A model generated the notes under the pieces. The model saw nothing but the letters and a program-made list of their open reading frames with translations, was not told where the DNA came from and made no database searches. Positions 22,670 to 33,981 of a stretch of DNA of 64,000 nucleotides are shown here, in pieces. Origin of the DNA: Trichobilharzia szidati (taxonomy: Eukaryota; Platyhelminthes; Trematoda; Strigeidida; Schistosomatidae). Location: contig OX235272.1 in assembly GCA_944472155.2 (NCBI GenBank), positions 88,418,020 through 88,482,019 of the forward strand, written 5' to 3'. Numbering within the stretch: the stretch's first letter is position 1; each line of letters opens with the position of its first letter. Made by a program: the position numbers and the translations under genes.

Positions 22670-23437
22670 CCTTTCTATCGTAGTATTATATACGGCGTAC
22701 AGTAGATCACATATTTCTAATTTCGTGTTAAAATCTCCCATCCTTTATTCATATTTACCTTAGGGCTTGACAGATCTGACTTTCATTCTCTCGACTTAAT
22801 GGACTAACAAAAACAAGAAATTGAATATTGAATGTACTACTCTTTCACTCCCCACCCCGTCAGACAAGCCTAACATTATCAGATCTAACATAAACATCTT
22901 CCAGATCAAATCTAACCGTCTTATTTGAAAGTTGAATCTAGTGTTTCACAAAGTCTGATAATATTATTGAGACAGAATCACAGACTTCCGATATTTTCAG
23001 GCCAAAACACTTTGTGTTGGATTGTGAGACGCACAGAGAGAGAGATGTACAGTCGTTGTGTTCACCTTAGCTTTAAAGTGTCGCTTTGATCTTTCTGCTG
23101 AACAGTGGTTTAGCTACTGAATGGTTAAAGAGCGTTCTATACCTTAACACTGTGCTTAAGACTACCCCTCACACTTTTGTTAACTCTACGGTTCAAAGGA
23201 AATTTAGCGGCAAAATCACTAGCATCAGAACAATCGTTTCCTCATCAAAACAAATTGCTCAGTTAATTAGTTCTTTCATATTATTGATCAAATTTCTTTA
23301 AAGTGTGTGAATTAATGTTGCTTACTGGTATGATTGGGTTGAGACTACTTAAATGAGTCAGTAGTGAGTGTCATATATCAATAAAACTGGGTAAAGTGTT
23401 GCTACAAACTACTGTAATCTAATTTGGCTTTGTGAGA
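22670..23437. repeat. Right arm of the large inverted repeat
   Basis: About 768 bp, complementary to the left arm, with scattered substitutions and small indels. No open frame with a recognisable product is conserved between the arms. Confidence 0.9.
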
Positions 23438-23529
23438 AGAACCATGGAAAAGTGTCACCATAAATAATATTGTGTACTGTGAAAACATTTCTCATTCGAT
23501 ACTGACGAGCAGCGACGGTTGACCAGAAA

Positions 23530-23755
23530 CGATAAGCAAGGAGGAACTCTGACATACAGCCAACCAACCAACCAGGCAACATCTCACCCAACAAGTATGC
23601 AAAAAGAAATATGAGCTGGATTAGACACATGTTAAGGAGACCATTGAATGATATCATACACTTCGTACGTTGTTGAAAGGAACCCAAGTGAACATTGACG
23701 AGTTGGATATCCGAGAGTGACACGGAAGAGATCTTGTGACGAGGAAATTTCAGCC
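23530..23755 (+). mobile_element. RTE-like 3' fragment
   Basis: ATGAGCTGGATTAGACACAT and GACACGGAAGAGATCTTGTG correspond to the WIGH and TWRRSC blocks. Confidence 0.55.
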
Positions 23756-23884
23756 TTCAGGCTGTTGGTTAGTCAGTTGAATGTGATACCAGACAACTAA
23801 CTGCTGTGCAGCTGACACCGTATCATCCACTCTGAAAACAAAGAATGAATAATGAAAACTATATTTCTACTCTTTGATTCGTCT

Positions 23885-24185
23885 CAAGTTCAATCACAGA
23901 CTGTTATCAGTTAGAGAACCATTGAAAACCAGTAAAGAGTACTAGACAGATGATTTGCCCCACCCTAGTTTGAGACACATTGGTAGTAAGCACCCATCGG
24001 GTGTCAAACCTGGTCAGGAGTGAGGACAGTTACTCACCCGTAACACTAGCTGGTACTGCACAACCATGACTCCACTATTGGTTGAACCCAGGGTCCTTAA
24101 ATCACAGGTCAAGCTTGTTGACCACTCAGACACTGAGACGGAATCCAATCACCCATAAATTTTAACTTCTGTGAATCCGTAACAT
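23885..24185 (-). repeat. SINE-A/B copy
   Basis: ATCAGTTAGAGAACCATTGA near 23908 begins a degraded reverse copy that ends with AACTTCTGTGAATCCG. Confidence 0.55.
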
Positions 24186-24189
24186 ACAG

Positions 24190-24620
24190 TGCGTCCACCG
24201 GGTAATTTTACGGTGGTGTATTTAAATCAGGGTTTTCTATCCGAATCGCTAATGCCTCGACAATGCTAAGTAACGGAAGCTTAGTTTCCGAGAGGATTCT
24301 TCTTCTGACCTAGTAGATGACTTTGAAGGAGTTCTCCTTGCATACTGAGTGGGTGGTATTGAATATATGTTCAATTATAGTACTCTCTATTGATCCACTG
24401 TTACCTTTTCGTAGTCAGGCGGGATAATTTTCTTTGGCTCCTTTAGACAAAACATGCATTGAACGACCTACATATCTCTCTCTCCAAGTGAGCAAGTGAA
24501 TTGGTAGATAAACAAGTGTGACAGTTTATCTTTACAGGTGTTGAAGAACATTGGGTGGCGAAATCACCACATCCATAAAGAGCATCTTCAGCTTTATGTG
24601 TTTATCTTTGAAACGTGGGG
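24190..24620 (-). pseudogene. Penelope-like element 3' relic with GIY-YIG trace
   Basis: The reverse strand near 24440-24510 encodes RERYVGRS followed by KGAKENYPA and a stop. This is the YIG-type block and the EHYPAWL-type helix of Penelope-like nucleases. It is related to the relic at 36.7 kb. Frames are broken. Confidence 0.5.
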
Positions 24621-24755
24621 GTTTATTATTTTTATTATTGTTCCCTTGGGTTCCTAGTGGAACATAGGGCTTCAACTTCACGTCTCCACTTGCTTCTGTC
24701 TTCTGCTGTACTTTTCACTTGCATCCATGTTAGTCCATGCTGTTTCAACTCCTCT

Positions 24756-25217
24756 TCACATGATCTCCTCCATGTCACCCTTGGACGTCCCACTCGCCGC
24801 CTCCCTTTCGGGTTCCACTCGAGCGATGGCCTGACGCACGATGTCACCCACTGGCCTCCTCAGCGAGTGTCCAATCCATCTCCACTTTCTCCTACATATT
24901 TGTTGAGCGATTGGTTCTTGTTTTGTTTGTTCCCATAGCTTCTTGTTCGTGATTCTTTCCAACCATCTGATCTTCAGTATAGAGTGAAGACAGCTGTTGA
25001 TAGAGGTCTGCAACAGGCTGTTGGAAATATTCTTTGTGACCCGCCAAGTTTCTGATCCGTTTAGCAAAACTGACTTGACGTTTGTATTGAAAATCCGAAT
25101 TTTGTTGTTGATGCTGAGTGATAAAGATTTCCAGATTGATTTCAGGTTGATGGATGTTTCTCGCCTTCCCGATTCTCGATTTGACATCCTCGTCCGTTCC
25201 TCCTGTAGTTGAGACAA
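24756..25217 (-). pseudogene. RTE C-terminal domain fragment
   Basis: 153 codons with INLKSIWKS, NTNVKSVLL, GSETWRVTK, RWRWIGHSLRRP-type and ITNKKLWEQTKQEPIAQQIC blocks. In related elements this region follows the polymerase; its biochemical role is unclear. Shifted relative to the RT frame. Confidence 0.65.
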
Positions 25218-25250
25218 TGCTCCCTAGATAATTGAAAGAAGTAACCTCTT

Positions 25251-25622
25251 TCAAATCCCTCCCGTTGATGGTGATTTGCGCTGGATGTTTCTGCTGTTGT
25301 TGGTTGGTTGGTTATTTTCATAACCTCCGTCTTGTCTATGTTCACCTGCAGTCCTATCTTCTCTGGCTGCTTCTTCAACCAGTTTGTCGGTTTTCGCTTG
25401 TAAGTCTTCGATTTTGTGTGACATCAAACATAAATCATCCGCGAAATCCAGGTCTTCTAGGTTCTTCTCGTCGGTCCAGAATATCCCTGTCTTCTCGTTT
25501 CCCACTGTTTGACGCATAATCCAGTCCACCACAATTAGGAATATCGTTGGTAATAATAAGCACCCTTGTCCGACTCCTGTGATTACTCCAAACGCCTCGC
25601 TGAGTTTTCCGTTGTGGATCAC
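25251..25622 (-). pseudogene. RTE reverse transcriptase fragment with intact FADD
   Basis: 123 codons covering HNGKLSEAFG, a GQGC block, the LDFADD catalytic motif and LMSHKIEDLQAKTDKL. The frame leaves the expected one just after EEAARED, where other copies leave it too. The RT fingers and the endonuclease are missing. Confidence 0.72.
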
Positions 25623-25660
25623 TTGGCATGTGCCGTTGTCGTAAAACGTGGGAGTTAGCC

Positions 25661-25974
25661 ATTCCTAAGTAGTGTCTTCCCTAGAAGAGTGATCTCTTCA
25701 CCTACTAATTCAGCGCTGCAAATTAATCGGATCCTAGTCACAAGACATATTATCAGGTTCCGTGTGTGATTAATGGCTACCCAACTGTCAAAGTTTGTCA
25801 ATTGACTGTTCCATGCAGGCTTTCGATCTACTTATCTTTTCAAAGTCCTACCAGTCTTTATTTCTTAGTCGAACATCCAGAAGAGAGATTTTCTGACGGA
25901 TATTTGTCCTCACACCCGATCTTGTGGACTAAGAAATTCAGTTAAGTTCATTTCTTCAGTAACTGGACCCTTCT
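25661..25974. other. Unassigned sequence
   Basis: No feature recognised. Confidence 0.35.
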
Positions 25975-25995
25975 TGTAGCCTAGATCCAGGTGGT

Positions 25996-26277
25996 TTGCC
26001 CAGCCTTATTCTGAAAAAATTTGCAAATATCCTGTGTTATCTTCTCATGGACATATTTAATGAATCTTTTTCCAGAAATGCCGTTCCAGCCATTTTGAAG
26101 GACATTAAAATTGTACCTATACCTAAGTCATCTAATGGAATATGTATTAAATTTAGACCTATTGCTGTTACCTCTCCTTTTCTAAAAACTATGGAAAAGT
26201 TACTCTTACTTAAACTTCACTTAAAGCCTTTAACAATCCCAAACAATTCGCCTACAAACATAGTAGAAGCACTTTAG
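25996..26277 (+). pseudogene. CR1 RT fingers fragment
   Basis: 93 codons with MDIFNESF, PAILKDIKIVPIPKS and FRPIAVTSPFLKTMEKLL. These match the RT region where a linker-K-x-(A/I)-x-(I/V)-x-P-(I/L)-x-K block precedes N/FRPI. A stop interrupts what follows. Confidence 0.72.
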
Positions 26278-26427
26278 ATCCAGCTGCAGTCTTGCATCAT
26301 AGCATTGTCTCCAGTTTAGGCAAGGGTCTAAATTTGTTCGCTGTACCTTCCTAGATTACACATCTGCTTTTGATTCAGCACCTAAGGATATTTCGCTTAA
26401 TAAGCTTGCTGAAACTCAAACTGACTG

Positions 26428-26718
26428 TTGGATTGTCGAATGGCTGCATTCTTATTTCTCAGGAAGAAAGCACTGTGCACTGTTTGTCAGGGGAAGTCGT
26501 CTACTTCATTGCTTACTGGTGTCCCTCGAGGCGCTGTTCTTTCTCCTTTTCTGTTTTCTTTCTTCTTACATGACTTGCCTCACTCTGATGAAATGAACTT
26601 CGTTAAGTATGCCGATGATCTAACTATTTCAATGTCTGTTAACTCCCAGCTAGACTGTACTAAGATGAGTAGCTTTCTATCAGTAGTTAGCAAATGGTTT
26701 TCGCCTAATTATCTTTAA
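26428..26718 (+). pseudogene. CR1 RT palm fragment with YADD
   Basis: 96 codons with SLLTGVPRGAVLSPFLFSFF and KYADDLTISM, the GVPQG and YADD catalytic blocks. It sits in a different frame from the fingers fragment. Confidence 0.75.
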
Positions 26719-27199
26719 CTAAATTCTTCCAAATGTCAGATTGTTAATTTTAGTTCTATCTTCTGATCTCTGCTGGCCTTCCCATGTCTTAGTGATCTCT
26801 AGAAAAAATATTCCTTCTAACGTTTTATATTAGGAATTTAAGGCATTTAGGCATAACTCAACCTCTCCTCCCGCATTTCGTCAACTCGTGCATGCTACCT
26901 ATTCTTCTTCACTGTTCACCCTTATTCTTTCTTGGATTGCTTAAAAAGACTATGTGATACTTCGTAAAACTCTGAAGACTGTCAGTCAGTAGGGCGAGTG
27001 GTATTCCATAGGGGGCTATTTCGTTGACATCGTCATTGGTAGGCAGTTGATTTCACGCTATTGTTCTTCTTATATTTACAAGTACTGTTTTTGGAATAAA
27101 GTAGATTATTATTATTATTATTATTATTACCCTGTAGTCAATCATCAATGAGCACTAGATTAGATTTCAAAGGCCAGTTCTCGCTATATATTCACCAAT

Positions 27200-27392
27200 T
27201 AGTAGACGTCAGGATAAATGAGCCATTGGTTTCTGTTCCAGTAGCTGAATGGTCGACAAGCTTACCTTCTTGCGGTCATAGATATGTAGTGCTGAAGAGT
27301 CCCAAACAAGGACGAAACTACTATATAATACTGGCTAGTTTTCAATGGTTCTTCAAGTGAAGTCAGTATGCAATGAAGCATGAAAGGATTAA
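27200..27392 (+). repeat. SINE-B copy
   Basis: AGTAGCTGAATGGTCGACAA, GAAGAGTCCCAAACAAGGAC; degraded tail. Confidence 0.55.
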
Positions 27393-28091
27393 TTGTCTTT
27401 ACTCAACAATTACATTCATGATTAGCGTACATTTTTGAAGAAAAAACAACTATTCTTTTATTCAGTTAAATCTACTTTCACTTCAAACAACCTAATGACA
27501 TAATAAATAGAAAAAAATTATTGAATTGTCAAGAGATATGAATGTAGAATAAGTAATTGAAATACATTTTTTTTAATTTCATGTGTCTACCTACATGTGA
27601 CATACTTTTATCTTTCTTCTTTCTTTTTAAATTCTTTCTATGTGATCACATTTGATTCTCCTTTTTCAAACTCTGATCAGAAAACTATTCGAATATCAAT
27701 TTATCTGCTACTTATAAAATATTCACATGTAACTACACTGATACTGATTCTCTCTCTTTCTGTATGTGAATGCTAAACGATTTACATGTGACAGGGATCA
27801 GTTATCGTATTTAATTATGTCAGGAGGAGAAGAATGTTTCAGTTGACCTTCTTCACTCACCACACTCATCTCCTTCAACCCCAGATTTATCTCTGTTTCT
27901 CGCATCTTTCTATTTCTTATTTGCCATTTATGTGAATAAAATTGCCAATGTGATTAACTTTCATTATATGGTTTAAAAGTGTATACTATGCAATATTGAA
28001 AAGTAAAAGGGTTACTATATTTACGAAACGAGATGAAAGACATTCACTATAGATTTATACATGGAATAAGGTCTATTAGTAATGACTTTGA
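27393..28091. other. AT-rich intron sequence, nothing recognised
   Basis: No family or coding sequence identified over about 700 bases. Confidence 0.4.
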
Positions 28092-28280
28092 TGATCAAAT
28101 TGCAACTCTACGCATCGGCATCATCATCGTCATCGAAAAAAGCATAGAATGGCAGTCAAACCCCTGTCTACCTCAACTTCATCGACTTTGAAAAGGCCTT
28201 TGACAGACAGCGTTGACCGAGAAGTAATATGGAAACTACTTCAACACTGCGGCTTGCGGTGCTCAACTCTTTATCAACCT

Positions 28281-28698
28281 TTTCAAGTATTGGGTTGTAG
28301 GGATTTCGTTGAGCGGTTACAGGATTTCATCATGAGCTGACATCAGTTAGAGAACCATTGGAAAACCAGCTAGGAGTACTGGACAGCTGTTTCGTTCTAG
28401 TTTGGGACTCTTCGTCAGGACGCACCCAACGGGGTTCGAATCCCGGACCTTCTGGTTACAAGGCTAGCGTGCTCGTATACCATTAAGCCACTGGGACCCA
28501 ATCCAATGACCAGCCCATAAATTCTAACTTCTGCGAATTTACGACATAGCGCAATCGCTAGCCACTGTCTTCGGCGAGTATTTCTCCTCACACCCAACCG
28601 GCTGCACCCTACTGGTCACGATTTCCCACTGGGACCCCAGGTAACTACCTACCTGAATAGGGCCAGTCGCCAGTGAGCATCTCATTGATATTCAATTA
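28281..28698 (-). repeat. SINE-A, full-length, with 11-bp target duplication
   Basis: TTTATCAACCT at 28270-28280 and 28699-28709 brackets the 418-bp insert, which runs tail-first from TTTCAAGTATTGGGTTGTAG. Confidence 0.88.
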
Positions 28699-28753
28699 TT
28701 TATCAACCTCATTCAATGGCTAGCTATATGACAATGCCTGACACGTATCAGGT

Positions 28754-29071
28754 TGCAACAACAGAAGACAAGGGCCAGGCAACAGATCGTTTATTAAAGG
28801 AAATCAACACATATTTATAGCTTTTCATGTACATTATTATAGATTATTGTTAGCAGAAAAACACAGTCCTCTGATTGGTTGTTTCTCACAGAAAGTTAAC
28901 ATTTCATCTCTTTTTGTGGCTGTTTCTTGAATGTCAGATCATCTATATGCTAACTGTATCCGCCTACGCAAAGTCTTTGTTCTCATTTTTCTCACGACCA
29001 ATATTTGGGACATGTAAACATTGACGTAAATTAATGTCTACCAATTTGGCTAGCAGCCAGCTCTCACTACA
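28754..29071 (-). mobile_element. Solo LTR, related to 41658-41999
   Basis: In reverse orientation it shares GAAGACAAGGG, GGCAAC(A)GATCGTTTA, CATGTAAACATTGACGTAAA and CAGCTCTCAC with the other LTR. Flanks are AGGT and AGAT, an imperfect 4-bp duplication in RTE sequence. Confidence 0.75.
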
Positions 29072-29696
29072 AGATGATCCACAACGGGAAACTCACAGAG
29101 GCGTTCGAGGTGGACACAGGAGTAAATAAGACAAGGCTGGCTGCCGATAATAGTCTTAATTGTGGTGGATGGATCATGTGTCAGACTATGGATAGTGAGA
29201 AGACAAGAGTACGCTGGAAAGATAAAAAGACTCTAGAAGTTCTGGATTTCGTGTGTGGATGATTTATGCTTAGTGTTACACAAACTCGAAGACTTACAGG
29301 CGAAGGGGTGGCAGCGAAGAGTGAAGTTTGAGTGAACGTAGAGAATACGGAGGTGATGAAGATAGCCAAACACCAACCACCAAACAGCAACAGCAACAAC
29401 AACCAGCACCAATCACCCACCATCAACGGAAGAGATTTAACAGAGGTTACCTCCTTCACTTATCCAGCCAGGAAGTACGGTTTCAACCACAGGCAGACGG
29501 AACGGCTGATGACATTTTTATTGCCTGTGGAAGGAGATCAAAAGCTGAAGACATGTTGATAAAATTCAACTCATGCCACCCTAATCTCAATTTCAGAATA
29601 GAACACGAAGAAAATGATATTATTAAATTCCTAGACGTGTTTTTTAGTAAAAGTGACTGATGGCTTAATCGAAAGATCTATATTTAGAAAGTCGTC

Positions 29697-29906
29697 ATGG
29701 ACAGGACAGGACAGTACATGCATTTCAGGAGTTTAGTTCCAATCAAGTATAAAAAGAACTTAGTCAGAACACTGTTCAATAGAGCACGGAAAATTTGTTC
29801 TAACAGTACTATTGAGCATGAAATAAAAGCTTTGAAGGATATTTTATATAAGAATGAATATCCTGAGAAGTTCATCAATAAATACTCAAGAGAAATTAGC
29901 CCCTGA
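29697..29906 (+). pseudogene. Penelope-like linker fragment
   Basis: 69 codons with TGQYMHFRSLVPIKYKKNLV and TLFNRARKICS, the conserved region between RT and nuclease in these elements. The frame breaks near 29850-29910. Confidence 0.65.
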
Positions 29907-30327
29907 AGAAACTATCCAAACAGTTCCGAAGAAATCTGTCTATATCAGTTTGCCATTCAAAGGAGATGATGTACAAGAAGTAGTGAAACGAAGACTCGAT
30001 AAAGCTACGCTGCAAAACTTGTTTTCCTTAACACCACTAAGTGAGTGCTTCAACAATCTGAGAAAGACCTCGACACTTCAAACTGCGTATATAAATTTGA
30101 GTGTGTTTGTGGAAGCAGAAAGGCGATTGTCTACTCGTATGATGGAACATTTGCCAAAGTGGTTGAAAACAGCTGAATGCAAAGTGCCAAAAACCTCAAT
30201 AACAAAACATCTTGTGGATTACGGACATGATATCGACTCGGTCAAGTCATTCACTGTTGTCGGTCAGCAGACAAATAAACAGGAAGATGCTTGCAATTGC
30301 AGAGGCTTGTGCAATTCGAGTTTATAA
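29854..30327 (+). pseudogene. Penelope-like GIY-YIG endonuclease, core deleted
   Basis: 157 codons: an SVYISLPFKGDD strand, then ERRLSTRMMEHLPKWL and TSITKHLVDYGHDIDS. The GIY-YIG domain's Y-I-G and Arg should sit just before ERRLSTR. Instead, the Cys-rich strand lies in another frame and the YIG codons are missing (about 30095-30125), so the nuclease is dead. Confidence 0.75.
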
Positions 30328-30345
30328 ACCAGGTCTCTGTGCACA

Positions 30346-30679
30346 GAAGGAGATGATCGTCACTCTGAATCTACCATGTTAATATGTTTTACTTTTTATT
30401 CTACCTCTTATTATTATTTTTATTCATTTAAAACTATCCTTTATCAGTAGGATTATCTTAACTCGCTTCAACATTATTATTATTATTACAACTATTACTA
30501 CTGATATTACTCTGTTTGCAATTCTTGATATATTCTCTAATGACTAATTGTTTATCTAAGTGATGTAATTGAAGCGTAATGCATTTTATCTTAATTTTAA
30601 TCTCTTATACTCCCTACCTCCTTATCTATTTGAACATGACCTGGAAAAACATTCGCACCTGTCTTTCTGCATGATTAAT
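30346..30679. other. AT-rich tail, probably Penelope-like 3' UTR
   Basis: (TTA)n-rich; no gene recognised. Confidence 0.4.
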
Positions 30680-31250
30680 TCAATGTAGTTTGATTGCATG
30701 GAGTATTTCATCATGAGCTGACATCATTTAGGTTTTCCAGTGGTTCTCTAACTGATGTCAGCTCATGATGAAATCCTCCATGCAATCAAACAAAATCCCT
30801 ACAAAAACCAATGCTTGAAAATTAATCTGATGCTCACTAGTGACTGGCCCTATTCAGGCAGTTAACCTGGGGTTCTAGTGGGAAGCCGTAACCAGTAGGG
30901 TACAGCAGGTTGAAGATGAGGCAGTAACTCATCCGATAAGACATTGCGAAGTGGTCGCGCTATGTCGTGAATTGGCAGAAGTTAGAATTCAAGGACCATT
31001 GGATCGGGTCCCAGTGGTTCAATGGTCTACGAGCTCGCTAGCCTTGTAACCAGAAGGTCCTGGGTTCGAATCCCGGTGGGTGCGTACTGATGAGGAGTTC
31101 CAAACTAGGACGGAGGAAACAGCTGTCTGGCAGTACTCCGTGGCAGGTTTTCCAATGGTTCTCTAACTGATGTCAGCTCATGATGAAATCCTCCACCCAA
31201 CCAATTAAAATTCCCTACAAAAACCAATACTTGAAACTCAATGTAGTTTG
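30680..31250. repeat. Composite SINE-A insertion with 13-bp target duplication
   Basis: TCAATGTAGTTTG at 30680-30692 and 31238-31250 encloses three pieces: an inverted 3' stub (to about 30728), a forward 3' end (about 30733-30825) and a full forward SINE-A (about 30830-31237; A box near 31015, B box near 31064). One duplication around all three suggests a single insertion event. Confidence 0.85.
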
Positions 31251-31528
31251 TCTACTTACCAGTCTTGTATCTCCCAATGTAATTTCAATAGTATGTATAT
31301 ATCCGTGTATGTAGAGTATTCAGCTGACGAGTTCTACCGAAATCTGATGAACTGATTAAATCCTGCTTTATAAGCCTTTGTTGCTTGTTTAAGATCCTTT
31401 TATCGGCTTATAGAAAGATCTCAAAATAAGAAAGCATATTATCAAAATCACTCACACACTATATATAATATTTTTTTTGTGTAATATTAATAGTATTGTC
31501 AATTATTATTGATTTTTTCTTACTGTAG

Positions 31529-31624
31529 AAATTATCTGGATCTGTCAATCGTTGTTGGCAAAATCTTGGCAAATATTCAGAATTAGCAACAATCCATCTT
31601 AAAAATGCTGCAGATTTTCATCAG
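31529..31624 (+). CDS. Plakin gene exon 5, spectrin-repeat helix
   Basis: There are 96 bases (32 residues) between the acceptor TTACTGTAG and the donor GTAAAA at 31625. The peptide contains NRCWQNLGKYSELATIHLKN and ends ADFHQ. The Trp and the heptad spacing fit helix A/B of the spectrin repeat just before the plakin SH3, where dystonin also has a Trp-containing helix followed by an aromatic F-x-F/Y-x-DA motif. Phase 0 both sides. Confidence 0.82.
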
Positions 31625-31732
31625 GTAAAAAAAAAAGAAATATTCGCGTAGTTACATAGTTTTTCTTTACAACTCACTATATGCTTTTTTTGTCAGTGTG
31701 CTTTTTTCTATGTACAGCATTTATCATCTCAT

Positions 31733-32060
31733 TGCATTGAGTTCCTAGTGGAACATAAGACCTTCAACAGGGCATCTTAACTTTCTGCTATTCCTTGAAG
31801 GCTTTCTCAGGTGCCTACATGATTTCTCATGAGCTCCTATGTTAACCATACACGTAATCATACATGTCCCTCTCTGACCAGGTCCAACTAGCCGACACTC
31901 GAACGCCTGTCTTCATCATATTTCTTGGGCACTTGGTTCTTGGTTGATTGGTCTGTTACACTGCAGAATTCCTTGTTGTTTGTCCACTCTGGTTAGCCAT
32001 CTCATCTTCAATATGGTACCAAAGAGGGCAGTAGTCTTTCGCAAGTCTACGGTAATAGCT
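31733..32060 (-). mobile_element. RTE-like 3' fragment, degraded
   Basis: The tail complement TTGAGTTCCTAGTGGAACAT starts near 31737. It follows exon 5 by about 110 bases. Confidence 0.55.
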
Positions 32061-32064
32061 ACCA

Positions 32065-32550
32065 TGTTATGGTTGCCTTGGCAACCGATAGTAAATAAAG
32101 AAATAAAACATTTCTCTTTAATTTCACGTTTATTTCACATGTATACCCCAAAATGCATATATTCTGTGGAATCAAACAACAGTTCTGCTTAGTGTATAAG
32201 AAAATGAAATTTAAAATATTAGTATGATATATTCGTCTTTCGTAAATATTACAACTGACGTTGACTATATTGAAAATATTTGATTTATTGTGACTTCTGA
32301 CCTCCATTGTTGTAGTAAGCCATAGATTTTATGTATCAGAAAGACGAAGGTAGAATAAACTTCTTTGGAATGCAAAGATTAGGCCTATTCTCTAGAATTT
32401 TCATAGCTCCAGCCATGTGTAAAAGAGTAGTTCGAATCCTGTTCAAAAGGTTTAAGAATAATATCAGCTCTATTTTGGATATTATGTTAAAATACACCAC
32501 AGATTGAACGAAAGATTACTTATTCAAACTGCCACAGAAAAGGAAACTTA
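32065..32550. other. Unassigned sequence
   Basis: No feature recognised; two overlapping 82-codon frames on opposite strands look like chance. Confidence 0.35.
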
Positions 32551-32552
32551 AG

Positions 32553-33600
32553 TCAATGCAAAAACTGGCGTGGCATTATGCTCCTGTCCATCCCAAGCAA
32601 AATACTAAGCCCCTTCATCATCCAGAAGAGAATCAAACACCCCCTGTATGAAAAACTTCGATCAGAACAGGTTGGATTCAGGAGAAACAAGTCAGGCATC
32701 GATAGAATCACAACACTACGGATCATCATTGAACAGAGCTTGGAATGGCAGTCAGCTCTCTATCTCAACTTCACTGACTTTGAAAAGGCCTTCGACAGCG
32801 TCAATCGAGAGGTGATTTGGGAACTAATTCGCTAATTTCAAAAGCTACCACCAACAATTATACATCTCATCCAACAGTTGTACGACAATGCTGCATGTCA
32901 GGTAATCCACAACGGGAAACTCATGGAACCCTTCGAAGAAGTGAAGACGGGAGTAAGACAAGGAAGGCTGACTGCCTACTATCTCCAATGATTTTCCTGA
33001 TTGCGGTAAACTGGATAATGCGACAGACAGCGGGCCGGGCAGCGAGGAAACAGGCATAAAATGGACTCACACAAAAAACTTAAAGGATCTGGACTTCACC
33101 GATGATATTTGTCTGATTTCCCACAAACTGGAAGATATGCAAGTAAAAAGCAACAGGTTGGCAGAAGAAGCATCCAGAGAAGACAGGACTTCAGGTGAAC
33201 ATAGAGAAAACAGAGGTGATGAAGATTCCTAGCCAACAGAAACAGCAACAACCACAACAACAACAGACAACAATCAGCATAAATGGGAGGAATCTGAAAG
33301 AAGCAACCTCCTTCACCTACCTACCTGGGGAGCATCGTTTCAACTACAGACGGATGGAACTGATGAGGATATCAAAATGAGGATCGGGAAAGCAAGACAA
33401 GCTTTCATTACTCTCAAGTCTGTGTGGAGATCAACAGCACTCAGCATGAAAAATAAGATCTGGATTTTCAACTACAATGTGAAGTCAGTGCTACTTACTA
33501 TACGGATCGAAGACTTGGCGCCGCGTCAAGAAGGGCACTTCGAACAAACTACACACCTTCATCAACAGCTATCTTCGCTCATGGCCAAAGCCAAGGTCTT
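32553..33600 (+). mobile_element. RTE-like RT fragment
   Basis: Starts in the CKNWRGIMLL-type block and runs through the RT palm to the C-terminal region. The FADD site near 33098-33106 has no 4-nt insertion. Confidence 0.78.
32578..32835 (+). pseudogene. RTE RT fragment
   Basis: 85 codons: SIPSKILSPFIIQKRIK, EQVGFRRNKSGIDRITTLRI and LNFTDFEKAFDSVNREVIWE. This covers the RT motif with the first catalytic Asp (FTDFEKAFD). Ends at a stop where the family continues. Confidence 0.78.
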
Positions 33601-33981
33601 TCAAAAGTTGGCCTTCAAGAACAAATTAGACACAGGGAATGCTACGAAAAGTCATTCTAAATCAAATCACGTCTGCCTTTTCGAACTTATTGAGGGTAGA
33701 TACAGTATTGTACTTATTTCTTGGTACTTTTACTGCAAATCTATACCGTTAGGTAGAGTAATGGCTTTTTAGATTAAGGTTTAGGGTTAAAGTTAGGATT
33801 ATGGTTAGAGTTAGAAGTAGGTTGAAGAAGAGTGTCAGAAATATCGACGAATCTCAAACTACCATAACTCACAGTCACCTGGATGAATGCGTATATAGCA
33901 CATGGTATGATTTCTCTATAGATCATCTGTGTAGTGACTGGGAGACATTCTTACAACACATAAGCCACAACTTCGCCGTCA
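33601..33981. other. Mostly unassigned; GTTAG-rich patch
   Basis: About 33770-33830 is rich in TTAGGGTT/GTTAGAGTTAG-like words, degraded and short. Confidence 0.45.

Larger units (their letters stand above)
24625..25660 (-). mobile_element. RTE-like retrotransposon, RT palm to 3' end
   Basis: The second-best copy. The tail complement ATTATTGTTCCCTTGGGTTC is near 24638; the 5' breakpoint lies in the RT palm near 25660. Confidence 0.8.
25975..27127 (+). mobile_element. CR1-clade retrotransposon, RT core to 3' end
   Basis: The longest CR1-like copy in polymerase content, with frameshifts. It ends TGGAATAAAGTAGATT then (ATT)n at about 27104-27127. The 3' UTR is much shorter than in the 52 kb copy, indicating an internal deletion. 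Confidence 0.75.
28092..29512 (+). mobile_element. RTE-like fragment carrying two later insertions
   Basis: RTE pieces at 28092-28280, 28699-28753 and 29072-29512 are collinear with the RT region (ATLRI, LNFIDFEKAF, then HNGKL, then the FADD site, then a (CAA)n run). The gaps are a SINE-A and an LTR. The FADD site has the 4-nt insertion (about 29254-29257). Confidence 0.75.
29513..30345 (+). mobile_element. Penelope-like element, RT C-terminus and GIY-YIG region
   Basis: Two or more frames encode the end of the RT, a linker and the GIY-YIG endonuclease. An AT-rich possible 3' UTR follows to about 30690. It directly joins an RTE fragment at about 29513, so one recombined with or inserted into the other. 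Confidence 0.7.

Noticed and set aside
24615..24938. 107-codon + strand frame as a secreted protein
   Set aside because: It is the complement of the RTE C-terminal coding region; the same frame appears at 54132-54413 for the same reason.
33770..33835. Interstitial telomere from TTAGGGTT-like words
   Set aside because: Words are irregular and few, with no array of perfect TTAGGG units; similar GTTAG-rich patches near 4.3 and 46.6 kb look the same.
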